This document shows, piece after piece, positions 1 to 7,952 of a stretch of DNA of 64,000 nucleotides. The notes under the pieces were generated by a model, which was given only the letters and a program-made list of their open reading frames with translations, did not search any database and had not been told where the DNA came from. The stretch lies in assembly GCA_900468805.1 (NCBI GenBank), contig UEIF01000010.1, positions 18,596 through 82,595 of the forward strand. Reading direction: 5' to 3'. Source of the stretch: Hyphomicrobiales bacterium. Its GTDB lineage: Bacteria; Pseudomonadota; Alphaproteobacteria; Rhizobiales; Rhizobiaceae. The number at the start of each line of letters is the position of its first letter. Within the stretch, counting starts at the first letter, position 1. Both the position numbers and the translations under genes were made by a program.

Positions 1-106
1 TTCCGGCGACCGCTTCGGTCAGCGCTGCGAACATTGCTCCGACCAGAAGACATGTGACCGACAATGACGAGCGCCTGTCGGTCTCAACTGGAAAATGGGC
101 CATCAT
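1..106 (-). CDS. N-terminal fragment of a membrane or exported protein (runs off the window)
   Basis: Only the first 35 codons are present, read leftwards from a double start ATG-ATG at 106/103. An AGGAG Shine-Dalgarno sequence lies at 111-115, four to seven bases upstream, so this is a real gene start. The peptide opens MMGHFPVETDRRSSL and then becomes hydrophobic (SVTCLLVGAMFAALTEAVAG), which fits the first transmembrane helix of a transporter or an uncleaved signal anchor. The short polar N-terminus followed by a helix would suit a DHA2-type MFS permease. That is a guess; too little sequence is visible to assign a family. Confidence 0.6.
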   Translation of the reverse strand, partial: MMAHFPVETDRRSSLSVTCLLVGAMFAALTEAVAG

Positions 107-326
107 GGTTCTCCTGGTATCGCAGGCATCTTCGGTCTGCCATTCGACGATCATCGCGCGAGGCGTCATTCGTGATAATCGGGGATTTTGCGGAAGGACT
201 ATAAAGCGTGGCTTGTAAATCGGTGGAGTGAAGTCACAGAGTTGCCGATGCTCAAAGGTCCGCAAGCTGCGCCGCCGGGGAATTTCTGCCTTGCCTATGG
301 CAGGCGAATCCTGCCAAGTCGCTTCC

Positions 327-1454
327 ATGCAATTCGCCCCTCAACAGGATGAAGCCCTGAAGGCCGTTTCCAACTGGCTGAAGGAGGGCAGGTCTCCGCT
401 CTTCCGTCTGTTTGGCTATGCCGGAACAGGCAAGACGACGCTTGCCAAGCATTTCGCCGAGCATGTCGATGGCGATGTGTTGTTTGCGGCTTTCACCGGC
501 AAGGCAGCGCAGGTGCTGCGCTCGCGCGGGGCATCGAATGCCAAGACCATCCATTCGCTGATCTACCGGCCGCGCGGCGAGGAAGAGGTTGCCGACGAGG
601 AAACCGGCAAGACCTCGATCGCGCCGATGTTTTCCATCAACCGTCAGAGCCCGGTCGCCAAGGCAGCACTTATCATCGTCGACGAATGCTCGATGGTGGA
701 CGAAGCGCTCGGCAGGGACCTGATGAGTTTCGGCACGCCGATCCTCGTGCTCGGCGATCCCGGCCAGTTGCCGCCGGTCACCGGCGGCGGCTACTTCACC
801 AATCAGGAACCGGACTATCTGCTCACCGATATCCATCGGCAGGCGCGCGACAACCCGATCATCAAGCTCGCCATGCAGGTGCGTGAAGGCAATGAGATCA
901 TGTATGGCGACTATGGCAAGGCGCGGGTGATCTCGAAGAACGAGGTGACGCAGCCCCTGGTTATGGATGCCGATCAGGTGCTTGTCGGCACCAACAAGAC
1001 GCGGCGGCGCTATAACCAGCGCCTGCGGGAACTCAAGGGTTTTACGACCGAACATCCGCAGACCGGCGACAAGCTGGTCTGCCTGCGCAACGACCCGGCC
1101 AAGGGGCTGCTTAACGGCTCGCTCTGGCAGGTCATGACCTCATCCAAGGAAACGACCAAGCCCGGCATCAACCTGCTGGTGCGTCCGGAAGATGACGACA
1201 TGGATCGGGGGGCTGCGAAGATCAAGCTCCTGAAGGAGGCCTTCGAGAATGTGGAAGGCGAGATCCCCTGGAACACGCGCAAGCGCTATGACGAGTTCGA
1301 TTACGGCTATGCGCTGACGGTGCACAAGGCACAGGGTTCGCAGTGGAACAATGTCGTGCTGTTCGACGAAAGCTGGGCCTTCCGCGATACGCGCGAGCGC
1401 TGGCTCTATACGGCGATTACGCGCGCGGCGGAGACGCTGACGATTGTCCGCTAA
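327..1454 (+). CDS. RecD-like ATP-dependent DNA helicase (superfamily 1, AAA_30 / UvrD_C_2)
   Basis: A 375-residue SF1B helicase that probably unwinds duplex DNA with 5'-3' polarity. Seen in the sequence: Walker A GYAGTGKTT (about residues 30-38), Walker B IIVDECSMVDE (about 116-126), motif III GDPGQLPPV (about 143-151), the late motif ALTVHKAQGSQW (about 330) and YTAITRA (about 362) of the UvrD_C_2 fold. The protein is much shorter than RecD of RecBCD and has no RecB or RecC neighbour, so it is a stand-alone RecD2-like or Dda-like enzyme. An open frame extends 33 codons further upstream to 228. The start MQFAPQQDEAL is preferred because conserved sequence begins there, but no good Shine-Dalgarno sequence marks it. 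ATG 297 is an alternative. Confidence 0.85.
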   Translation: MQFAPQQDEALKAVSNWLKEGRSPLFRLFGYAGTGKTTLAKHFAEHVDGDVLFAAFTGKAAQVLRSRGASNAKTIHSLIYRPRGEEEVADEETGKTSIAPMFSINRQSPVAKAALIIVDECSMVDEALGRDLMSFGTPILVLGDPGQLPPVTGGGYFTNQEPDYLLTDIHRQARDNPIIKLAMQVREGNEIMYGDYGKARVISKNEVTQPLVMDADQVLVGTNKTRRRYNQRLRELKGFTTEHPQTGDKLVCLRNDPAKGLLNGSLWQVMTSSKETTKPGINLLVRPEDDDMDRGAAKIKLLKEAFENVEGEIPWNTRKRYDEFDYGYALTVHKAQGSQWNNVVLFDESWAFRDTRERWLYTAITRAAETLTIVR

Positions 1455-1522
1455 GATTGGCGTCCGCTGAAAACTGGCGTATCTGCTCGTACAGGGATGC
1501 GGTGGCGGCCGCTGCCCAGTGA

Positions 1523-2215
1523 TCAGGCCTGCACGACGCCAAGGAGAACCGCCTTGGCGATCGCCTGAAAGCGATTGTTGGCGTGAAATTTCATGATGAT
1601 GTCGGCTTCCAATGCGCGCGTTTCCTCATGCCTGAGGTCAAGGGCTCGGGCAATGCGCTGCGTCGAATATCCCTCAGCCATCAGCTCCAGGCACTGGCGC
1701 TCCTGATCGGTCAGGCTTGCCGGATCCCTGTTGTCGTTGATCGGCGGCAGGTCGAGGCTGCTGTCGTAATCGAGAAGATCGCTCACCTGCTGCAGCTGCC
1801 GGTGCAAAGTCGACATCTCGGCCGTCAGCTCGCGCTTGCGCTGGGAGAGGGCCTCGCGGAAAATCGATTCGGCCTCTTCCTGTGAGGCTGCGCTGCGCAG
1901 TACGTCCATCAATTCCTGGATGACGGCGATCGGCATCCCGGTTTCGCGGCAGACGGTGATGACAGCCATGCGCATGACGTCATCCTGATCGTAAACGCGC
2001 ATCAGGCCGATGCGGTTTGCGGAAATCAGACCTTTTTCTTCGTAGAAATGCAGTGTCCTGTGCGTGACGCCGAAAGCGTTCGCCATATCGGCGATGGCAA
2101 CAGGGCCTTGTGGAATATCCGGCGGCAATGCGGCCGAAGGCAGAAACCGGTATTTGGACCGGGCCTCCGAAGCAATACCGGCGGCGGCAAACAAACGTCT
2201 GGAACCGTCAGGCAT
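1523..2215 (-). CDS. MerR-LuxR hybrid transcriptional regulator
   Basis: A 230-residue cytoplasmic regulator with two DNA-binding modules. Residues 38-80 form a MerR helix-turn-helix and wing (VAIADMANAFGVTHRTLHFYEEKG, quoted in part: ADMANAFGVTHRTLHFYE). Residues 95-155 form a helical, coiled-coil-like linker of the MerR type. Residues 167-228 match a LuxR/GerE helix-turn-helix (LTDQERQCLELMAEGYSTQR). No cysteine-rich metal site like that of CueR or ZntR is seen, so the inducer is unknown. An AGGAGG Shine-Dalgarno sequence five bases upstream fixes the start at 2215 rather than 2242. Nearby genes (helicase upstream, pdxJ divergent) give no clear target. Confidence 0.85.
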   Translation of the reverse strand: MPDGSRRLFAAAGIASEARSKYRFLPSAALPPDIPQGPVAIADMANAFGVTHRTLHFYEEKGLISANRIGLMRVYDQDDVMRMAVITVCRETGMPIAVIQELMDVLRSAASQEEAESIFREALSQRKRELTAEMSTLHRQLQQVSDLLDYDSSLDLPPINDNRDPASLTDQERQCLELMAEGYSTQRIARALDLRHEETRALEADIIMKFHANNRFQAIAKAVLLGVVQA

Positions 2216-2629
2216 GAACCCTCCTGGGGCAGATAGTTGCACCTCATGCGGCTTTGCCAGTTGCTTCCGGAGCGCGGCGAGCGGGGTTTCCTCTAGCGTT
2301 CTTATCGTTGGAAGAAGCAGTACTCGGCGTACTTACTCGTTACGCAGCGCCCACATTATGCGCCGACGGTTTCTTTTGTAAGTGCTAAAACTAACCGCTT
2401 TTAAATGGGATAGCAATGTCGAGAGCGTCATTTCGTCACTACTACCCCATGGCATGTTGCGGCTGACAAATGATCTTCGAAAAGAACGGAAATTATTGTT
2501 TGCGGTACGCGCATGACCGCAGGCGCGGCCATCAGGAACGGACATGGAATGCATATGCGAATCTCATTGGCCTTCGCGGACGGCTTGGCTTAAAAGCAGG
2601 GCCAGTCTCCACCCCTGACGGATATTGCC
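2216..2629. other. Intergenic region between MerR-LuxR gene and pdxJ
   Basis: About 410 bases with divergent transcription on both sides and no convincing gene. A short inverted repeat AGTAC-TCGGC-GTACT lies at 2319-2333, about 105 bases upstream of the MerR-LuxR start, and could be part of its control region. The segment 2380-2480 is AT-richer than its surroundings. Short open frames here lack ribosome-binding sites. Confidence 0.4.
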
Positions 2630-3382
2630 ATGCCCGCCAAACTTTCCGTGAACCTCAATGCCATCGCCATGCTGCGCAACCGGCGCGATCTGCCGTGGCC
2701 TGATGTGGAAGGGCTCGGGCGCATTGCGCTTGCGGCCGGCGCTTCGGGACTGACCGTGCATCCGCGGCCGGACCAGCGGCATATCCGTTTTTCCGACCTT
2801 CCCGTCATCCGCAACCTGATCGACGACGAGTTTCCGCAGGCGGAGTTCAATATCGAGGGTTATCCGACCGAGGAATTCCTGGAGCTTTGTGCCGGCGCTC
2901 AGCCGGAGCAGGTGACGCTGGTGCCTGACGATCCCTCGCAGGCGACCTCGGATCACGGCTGGGATTTCCGCAAGCATCAGGCGTTGCTGTCGGATGTCGT
3001 GACCCGGCTGAAGAAAATGGGATGCCGTGTTTCGCTGTTTGCCGACGGCGATGGCGACGAAGAAGCGGTGAAGGCCGCGAAGGCGACGGGTGCTGATCGG
3101 ATCGAGCTTTATACCGGCCCCTATGGCGGCTGCTACGATGCGCCGGAGCGGGTAGGGCCGATCCTCGAAGGGCTGGGAAAGACGGCGGATGCGGCGATTG
3201 CGCTGGGTCTTGCCGTCAACGGCGGCCATGACCTGACGGTGGCAAATCTGCCCGCGCTCGTGAAGCGCATTCCAGCCCTTGCCGAGGTTTCGATCGGCCA
3301 CGGGCTGACGGCAGATGCGTTGGAATATGGGATGGCGGAGACGGTGCGACGCTTCTGCAGGGCCTGCGGCCAGAAGATCTGA
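2630..3382 (+). CDS. pdxJ: Pyridoxine 5'-phosphate synthase
   Basis: PdxJ condenses 1-deoxy-D-xylulose 5-phosphate with 3-amino-2-oxopropyl phosphate to give pyridoxine 5'-phosphate, the last ring-forming step of DXP-dependent vitamin B6 synthesis. The 250 residues match the family length. Typical segments are visible: the N-terminal [15 protein letters not shown] with the substrate-binding Asn, [16 protein letters not shown] (about 40-55), [12 protein letters not shown] (about 74-85) with the catalytic Glu, and the C-terminal glycine-rich phosphate loop [12 protein letters not shown] and [11 protein letters not shown]. It forms an octameric TIM barrel in known members. No strong Shine-Dalgarno sequence is visible before the ATG. 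A hairpin follows the stop codon. The gene stands alone. Confidence 0.95.
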   Translation: MPAKLSVNLNAIAMLRNRRDLPWPDVEGLGRIALAAGASGLTVHPRPDQRHIRFSDLPVIRNLIDDEFPQAEFNIEGYPTEEFLELCAGAQPEQVTLVPDDPSQATSDHGWDFRKHQALLSDVVTRLKKMGCRVSLFADGDGDEEAVKAAKATGADRIELYTGPYGGCYDAPERVGPILEGLGKTADAAIALGLAVNGGHDLTVANLPALVKRIPALAEVSIGHGLTADALEYGMAETVRRFCRACGQKI

Positions 3383-3386
3383 AAGC

Positions 3387-3417
3387 GGCCCGCCCTCGGT
3401 GGATGCGAGGGCGGGCC
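3387..3417. terminator. Hairpin between convergent pdxJ and QorB-like gene
   Basis: Perfect 12-bp inverted repeat (GGCCCGCCCTCG, seven-base loop, complementary arm) placed between two converging genes. It has no strong T-run on either side, so it is a strong hairpin that may terminate in both directions but is not a canonical intrinsic terminator. Confidence 0.6.
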
Positions 3418-3442
3418 CAAAGTCGCCTCAGATGAGGCCGGC

Positions 3443-4330
3443 TCAGGCGGTGAGAGCGGCCTTGTTGGCGACGAAGTAATCCTTCAGCGGCTGCGGCTCT
3501 CTGCCGGTCAGCTTTGTGAAGTCGTCGGTGACGATGTCGAACTTGCCGGCGCGGGTATTGGCATCGGCCGAAACCAGCATGTCGGCGACGAAGCCCGGCA
3601 GGCCGGCGCCGCGAATACCCTGGCCAAGCTGTTCATCGGTCACGGTAACGACATCCAGCGGCTTGCCGGTCGCTTCGGTGACGAGGGCGGCGATCTCCTT
3701 CGATGTCAGCGACTGCTTGCCGGTCAGCGTATAGGTGGCGCCGGCCGAGATGCCGGCTGCGAGAACCGAAGCGATGGCGAGTGCGCAATCGTCACGCGAG
3801 ATGGTCGAAATCTTGCCGTCGCCGGCCGATGTGAACCACTTTCCAGACTGCAGATTGTGCGGCATGCCGTGCAGGTAATTGTCGTGATACCAGGCGTCGC
3901 GGACGATGGTGTAGGGGATGCCGCTCGCCTTGATGGCGTTTTCGGTGCCGAGATGGTCGGGTGCGAAGGTGACGAGCGAACCATCCGGGGCCGGCATGGA
4001 GGTGTAGGTGATGTGCTTCACCCCGGCCTTTACCGCAGCGGCGACAGCAGCCTTGTGCTGGGTCAGGCGCTTGCCGGGTGTGTCGAGGGCGTCAGTGCTG
4101 ATGATCAGCAGGCGGTCGACACCGGCAAAAGCGGCTTCGAGGCCGGCGGCGTCATCGAAATCCGCCTTGCGGGTGAGAACACCCTTGGCGGCGAGGCTCG
4201 CGAGCTTTTCCGGGCTGCGGGTCGCGGCAATGATGTTTGCCGGGGCGACCTTGTAGCTTTCGATCAGGTGATGGACGACAAGCTGGCCGAGCTGGCCTGC
4301 GGCGCCGGTGACGAGAATGGTTTCGCTCAT
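3443..4330 (-). CDS. SDR-family NAD(P)H:quinone oxidoreductase (QorB/YtfG-like)
   Basis: A 295-residue atypical short-chain dehydrogenase of the NmrA/QorB group, expected to reduce quinones with NAD(P)H in the cytoplasm. The N-terminal Rossmann motif is TGAAGQLGQLV (residues 8-18). The segment RLLIISTDALDTPGKRLTQH (about 73-92) and the C-terminal region ending REPQPLKDYFVANK follow the YtfG pattern, including the absence of the YxxxK catalytic pair. The start is supported by AGAGGATATC directly before the ATG. The gene is divergent from an HxlR regulator 117 bases away, an arrangement often seen for quinone or aldehyde stress genes. HxlR control of this gene is therefore an inference from position. 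Confidence 0.85.
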   Translation of the reverse strand: MSETILVTGAAGQLGQLVVHHLIESYKVAPANIIAATRSPEKLASLAAKGVLTRKADFDDAAGLEAAFAGVDRLLIISTDALDTPGKRLTQHKAAVAAAVKAGVKHITYTSMPAPDGSLVTFAPDHLGTENAIKASGIPYTIVRDAWYHDNYLHGMPHNLQSGKWFTSAGDGKISTISRDDCALAIASVLAAGISAGATYTLTGKQSLTSKEIAALVTEATGKPLDVVTVTDEQLGQGIRGAGLPGFVADMLVSADANTRAGKFDIVTDDFTKLTGREPQPLKDYFVANKAALTA

Positions 4331-4447
4331 GATATCCTCTAGTGGTTGACAGATGGTCTCAAAAAGAGAGTAACACTAGAATAGGAATTGACCAGGAACT
4401 GTAAAGAAGGCAGTTTTTCGGGACTTCGTTACCAAAAGGGAACCAGC

Positions 4448-4879
4448 GTGGCCGGAACAATCGTCAATCTGAAAGCGAGAACAGGCCAATCCGAAGGGTT
4501 GGGCGCGCGGCGCGACATCGACCTTGCCAGTCTGGATTTCACCAATTGCCCGGTTCGCGACGTGATGCAGCAGATCGGCGGCAAGTGGTCGACGCTGCTG
4601 CTGGAGGCGCTCGCCAAGCAGCCCTATCGCTTCGGCGAATTGCGCCGGATGATCCCCGATATTTCCCAGCGCATGCTGACACAGTCGCTGCGCGACCTGC
4701 AGCGGGACGGCTATATCGAGCGGGAGGTTTTTCCAACGAAGCCGCCGAGCGTCGAATATCGGCTGACCGATCTTGGGCGGTCGCTCTACACGGTATTGTC
4801 GCAGCTTCTGAACTGGGCGGAGGCGAACCATGATGAGGTTCGCGCTGCGCGGCTGCGGTTCGACGCAGATGCTGTATAG
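4448..4879 (+). CDS. HxlR-family transcriptional regulator
   Basis: A winged-helix regulator of the HxlR (YodB/HypR) type, 143 residues. The diagnostic core is present: [20 protein letters not shown] (about residues 32-51), [21 protein letters not shown] (in part [16 protein letters not shown]) and the wing [21 protein letters not shown] cysteine sits in the NCPVRD motif, the position used by redox- or electrophile-sensing members, so thiol sensing is plausible. GTG 4448 is preferred over the upstream TTG 4388 because AAAGGGA lies six bases before it. The gene is divergent from the QorB-like reductase, its likely target. Confidence 0.9.
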   Translation: MAGTIVNLKARTGQSEGLGARRDIDLASLDFTNCPVRDVMQQIGGKWSTLLLEALAKQPYRFGELRRMIPDISQRMLTQSLRDLQRDGYIEREVFPTKPPSVEYRLTDLGRSLYTVLSQLLNWAEANHDEVRAARLRFDADAV

Positions 4880-4932
4880 AGCGCAATTCCGGACGCAAAA
4901 CCGCAGTACACTTTTGCTGGAATTGTTTTAGA

Positions 4933-4959
4933 GGATCAGGCGGACGACCCGCCTGATCC
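4933..4959. terminator. Hairpin between convergent HxlR and MFS genes
   Basis: Perfect 11-bp inverted repeat (GGATCAGGCGG with a five-base loop ACGAC) between the ends of the HxlR gene and the MFS gene. No long T-run follows on either strand, but its position between convergent genes fits a shared bidirectional terminator. Confidence 0.65.
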
Positions 4960-4967
4960 CGAGACAA

Positions 4968-6176
4968 TCACTTCTCGCGGCCTTCCGTCAGGAAGAACAG
5001 GAAGGCGAGCGCCGGGAAGCAGAAGCCGATCCAGGCCGCCATCGACCAGCCGCCCGTTGCATAAGCCCAGCCGCCGAGCGCTGAGCCGATAGCGCCACCG
5101 GTGAAGAAGGTCGCCATGAAGAGGCCGTTCAGGCGGCCGCGGTGTTCCGGGCTCAGCCCGTAGATGGCGCGCTGGCCGCAGACGAGGTTGGTCGTCACGC
5201 CGAAATCCAGCAGGATCGCCGCAGCCGTCAGCAGGATAAGCGCCATCAGCGAGCCGTCAGTGGCGAAATGGCTCATGAGGAACGAGCCCATGCCGAGCAG
5301 CATGGCGAGCGTGGAAGCGACCTTCGTCATGCCACGGTCGGCAAGGCGGCCGGCGATCGGCGAGGCGATGGCGCCGGCGGCACCGGCCAGAGCAAAGAGG
5401 GCGATGCCGTTCTGGGACATGCCGAAGGCGGGGCTTGCAAGCAGCAGCGGCGCCGTCGTCCAGAACAGGCTGAAGGCACCGAACATGCCTGCCTGATAGA
5501 GGGCGCGGCGCTGCAGCACGCGCGAGTTAACTGCCAGGTGGCCCATCGAGGCCAGCAGCTCACCATAACGCAGCTTCGTATGAGGGACGCGGACCGGCAG
5601 GTTGGCGCGCAGCACGATGCCGAGCGCAATCATGACCGCGGCGGTGACGTAGTAAACCACATGCCAGGAGGACGCTTCGGCAACGAGGCTCGCGAAGGGG
5701 CGGGCAAGCATGATGCCACAGAGCAGTCCGCTCATGACATTGCCGACGACCTGACCGCGCGTCGCATCCGGCGCCATGCTGGCGGCGAAGGGAACGAGGA
5801 CCTGCGCTGCGACCGAGGCAAGACCAATGCAGAGCGAGGCTGTCAGGAACATGCCCGGCGTGGAGGAGAAGGCAGCGCCAATCAGCGCAAGCGCCGAGGC
5901 GGCGATCAGCGTCAGGATGAGGCGGCGGTTTTCGAAGAGGTCGGCTAGCGGCACGATCAACAAGAGGCCGAGGCCATAGCCGATCTGAGTCAGCGTGACG
6001 ATGAGGCCGGTCGCGGCCGGCGAGAAGCCGAGATTGGCGCTGATCGGGCCGGCGAGCGGCTGGCCATAATAAAGGTTGGCGGCGACGAAGCCGCAGGAGG
6101 CTGCAAAAAGGAAGGTTAGCCAGGGGGATAGGACACGAGGTACGGCCGTATCCGGCGTGGTGGCTGAAACGCTCAT
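4968..6176 (-). CDS. MFS transporter (drug/metabolite efflux type)
   Basis: A 402-residue inner-membrane permease with about twelve hydrophobic helices. The A-loop region is NLGFSPAATGLIVTLTQIGYGLG and the inter-helix loop reads PLADLFENRRLI (about residues 78-89), matching the cytoplasmic D-R-RR motif of the superfamily. The pattern resembles the YnfM/Bcr branch of proton-driven efflux systems; the substrate cannot be read from sequence. Start 6176 has GGAG six bases upstream, while the longer frame would need TTG 6188 lying inside that Shine-Dalgarno sequence. It follows the TetR gene on the same strand (92-base gap), so the pair is probably a repressor-pump unit. Confidence 0.85.
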   Translation of the reverse strand: MSVSATTPDTAVPRVLSPWLTFLFAASCGFVAANLYYGQPLAGPISANLGFSPAATGLIVTLTQIGYGLGLLLIVPLADLFENRRLILTLIAASALALIGAAFSSTPGMFLTASLCIGLASVAAQVLVPFAASMAPDATRGQVVGNVMSGLLCGIMLARPFASLVAEASSWHVVYYVTAAVMIALGIVLRANLPVRVPHTKLRYGELLASMGHLAVNSRVLQRRALYQAGMFGAFSLFWTTAPLLLASPAFGMSQNGIALFALAGAAGAIASPIAGRLADRGMTKVASTLAMLLGMGSFLMSHFATDGSLMALILLTAAAILLDFGVTTNLVCGQRAIYGLSPEHRGRLNGLFMATFFTGGAIGSALGGWAYATGGWSMAAWIGFCFPALAFLFFLTEGREK

Positions 6177-6268
6177 CAGAAACTCCAATAGGCAATGATT
6201 GGGAGGATTGAATGCAATTTAATCGTCTGCCGCCACCCGATCCTTGATCGGATTCCGGCATCCGGTCG

Positions 6269-6907
6269 TCAAGTCACCAGCCGCATGGCGGCTTCAGCCG
6301 CAGCCATCATCTCTTCCTCGGCGCGTCCCGTTCTCCCGATGACACGAAAGCCCTTGGTCAGGCAGAGAAAGGTGAGGGCCGTAGCATCAGCGTCCAGGGT
6401 CGGCGGAATGGTGCCATCGGCCTGGCCGATGCGGATCAGATCGGCCATCAGCTTCTCATCGGCGGAAAAGGCGGCGGCGACATGCCCTGCAGCTTCAGCA
6501 TCCAGCAGGGAGAGGTCGTTTGCGCCGCCGACGACGAGGCAACCCTTGAGGCCGGCTTCGCCGTGGGAAAGCTCGGCATAATACATCACCATCTGGAAGA
6601 CCTTCTCACGGCCGGTCTTCGCCGCCGCGATCCTTGCTTCCAGCCGGCCGCGGCCGAGCTGGCGGTAGCGCTTGAAGGCGGCAAGGAAGATGCCGCGCTT
6701 GTCTTTGAAAGCCTTGTAGACGCTACCGGAGGCAAGGCCCATGGCTTCGGTCAGTTCGCTGATGGAGGCGGCATGGTAGCCGCGCTCGGAGAAGACGCGA
6801 AGCGCCGCATCCAGCGCGGCGTCCATATCGAACTCGCGCGGGCGGCCGCGGCTGCGGGTTTTTGTGTCGGGCGCAACGGCAGCGGATGTGAGGGCGTCGA
6901 TGGTCAT
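6269..6907 (-). CDS. TetR-family transcriptional repressor
   Basis: A 212-residue regulator. The TetR helix-turn-helix is at about residues 27-73 (FDMDAALDAALRVFSERGYH, then SISELTEAMGLASGSVYKAF). The C-terminal ligand domain has the TetR_C pattern of the AcrR/YxaF-like group. The RSRGRPREFD segment before the domain is the usual basic arm. The MFS gene lies directly downstream on the same strand, and an imperfect 16-bp palindrome lies 13 bases upstream of the start codon (6920-6935). Autoregulation and control of the pump are therefore likely. The inducer is unknown. Confidence 0.9.
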   Translation of the reverse strand: MTIDALTSAAVAPDTKTRSRGRPREFDMDAALDAALRVFSERGYHAASISELTEAMGLASGSVYKAFKDKRGIFLAAFKRYRQLGRGRLEARIAAAKTGREKVFQMVMYYAELSHGEAGLKGCLVVGGANDLSLLDAEAAGHVAAAFSADEKLMADLIRIGQADGTIPPTLDADATALTFLCLTKGFRVIGRTGRAEEEMMAAAEAAMRLVT

Positions 6908-6919
6908 GACGCCTAATTA

Positions 6920-6935
6920 GGGAATGATCATTTCC
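6920..6935. promoter_or_regulatory. Candidate TetR operator
   Basis: GGGAATGATCATTTCC contains the perfect 10-bp palindrome AATGATCATT flanked by GG/CC pairs with one mismatch per side. It lies just upstream of the TetR start codon, where an autoregulatory operator is expected. TetR ownership is inferred from position. Confidence 0.55.
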
Positions 6936-6966
6936 AAATCAAGTGAATTTTTGCGACACCACCAGT

Positions 6967-7890
6967 TCACAGGTTCAGATCGAGGACCCAGGTCTGGCCG
7001 TTGGCCTCCGGGCCGAACATGCGGTGTCTCTCCTCGGAGACAAGCCGGAATCCGGCCTTCTGGTAGATGGCGCGGGCGGTATGGAGGAAATCGTTGGTCC
7101 AGAGAGAGATCTGCCGGTATCCCTTACCCCGCGAAAAGGCGATGCATTCATCGACCAGCTGCCTGCCGAGGCCGAGGCCACGGGCAGCCTTGTCGACATA
7201 GAGCAGGCGGAGTTTGGCAATGCCGTCGCCGCCATTGGTGATCAGCACCGAGCCGAGATTGATGCCGCTGCGCTCGGCGATCCAGCAGTATTCCATCCCG
7301 GGGTCGAAATTGGCGAGGAACTTGCCGGCGACATCGGCGACCAACCCTTCGAAGCGCAGGTCCCAGCCATATTCTTCCACATAGAATCGTCCCTGGCTCT
7401 GGACGATCCAGCCGATATCGCCGGCTCGATGCGGGCGGATGATGGCGGCAGCCGCTTTCGCCTGTGGATCGAGGATGGCGCGGATCGTGCGCATGGCGGC
7501 AACGGCGGCCTGTGGCTCGCCATCGGTCAGAGTGTCGAACCGGGCGGCGATCTGGGCGTTGGAGCGACGACCGAATTCCTCGAACTGGGCTCGTCCCTTG
7601 TCGGTGACAGTGATGATCTGGCTGCGCTGATCGGCCGGATCGGGCGTCGCCTCGATGAGGTCTTCGGCGCGGAAGCGCTTGAGAATGCGGCTGAGATAGG
7701 CGGGATCGAGCTGCAGGTCGCGGGCAAGCGCGCCGGCACTCACGCCGTCATGCGCGCCGATCTCGAAGAGCACGCGCGCATCCGTCAGCGTGAAGGGCGT
7801 GTCGAGATAGGCCTTGTTCAAAAGGCCAAGGAAGTTCGTGTAGAAGCGGTTGAATTCGCGGGCGGATTCGATGAGGGCAAGATCGGTCAT
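6967..7890 (-). CDS. MarR-GNAT fusion: regulator with N-acetyltransferase domain
   Basis: A 307-residue two-domain protein. Residues 1-140 are a MarR winged helix (recognition part GALARDLQLDPAYLSRILKRF, quoted in part ARDLQLDPAYLSRILKR; wing DPADQRSQIITVTDKG). Residues 150-305 are a GNAT acetyltransferase with the acetyl-CoA loop ARGLGLGRQLVDECI (about 235-249) and the C-terminal YQKAGFRLVSEERH strand-helix. Such fusions are common in Rhizobiales and are thought to act on a small molecule whose level they also sense; the substrate is unknown. Start 7890 has AGGAG upstream. A 13-bp inverted repeat TTGACTGAGTCAA lies 36 bases upstream and is a likely autoregulatory site. Confidence 0.9.
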   Translation of the reverse strand: MTDLALIESAREFNRFYTNFLGLLNKAYLDTPFTLTDARVLFEIGAHDGVSAGALARDLQLDPAYLSRILKRFRAEDLIEATPDPADQRSQIITVTDKGRAQFEEFGRRSNAQIAARFDTLTDGEPQAAVAAMRTIRAILDPQAKAAAAIIRPHRAGDIGWIVQSQGRFYVEEYGWDLRFEGLVADVAGKFLANFDPGMEYCWIAERSGINLGSVLITNGGDGIAKLRLLYVDKAARGLGLGRQLVDECIAFSRGKGYRQISLWTNDFLHTARAIYQKAGFRLVSEERHRMFGPEANGQTWVLDLNL

Positions 7891-7926
7891 GGCAGGGTCT
7901 CCTGATGAAAACCCTGCTGTTTTTAT

Positions 7927-7939
7927 TTGACTGAGTCAA
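7927..7939. promoter_or_regulatory. Candidate MarR-type operator (possibly overlapping a -35 box)
   Basis: TTGACTGAGTCAA has two perfect 6-bp arms around a single base, 36 bases upstream of the MarR-GNAT start. TTGACT on the minus strand would also serve as a -35 element. A 12-of-13 match recurs at 54967 beside another MarR gene. Confidence 0.55.
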
Positions 7940-7952
7940 CTAAATTGATGAC

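Noticed and set aside
2470..2703. 77-codon plus-strand frame overlapping the pdxJ start
   Set aside because: No ribosome-binding site, no family features, and its end lies in another frame of pdxJ.
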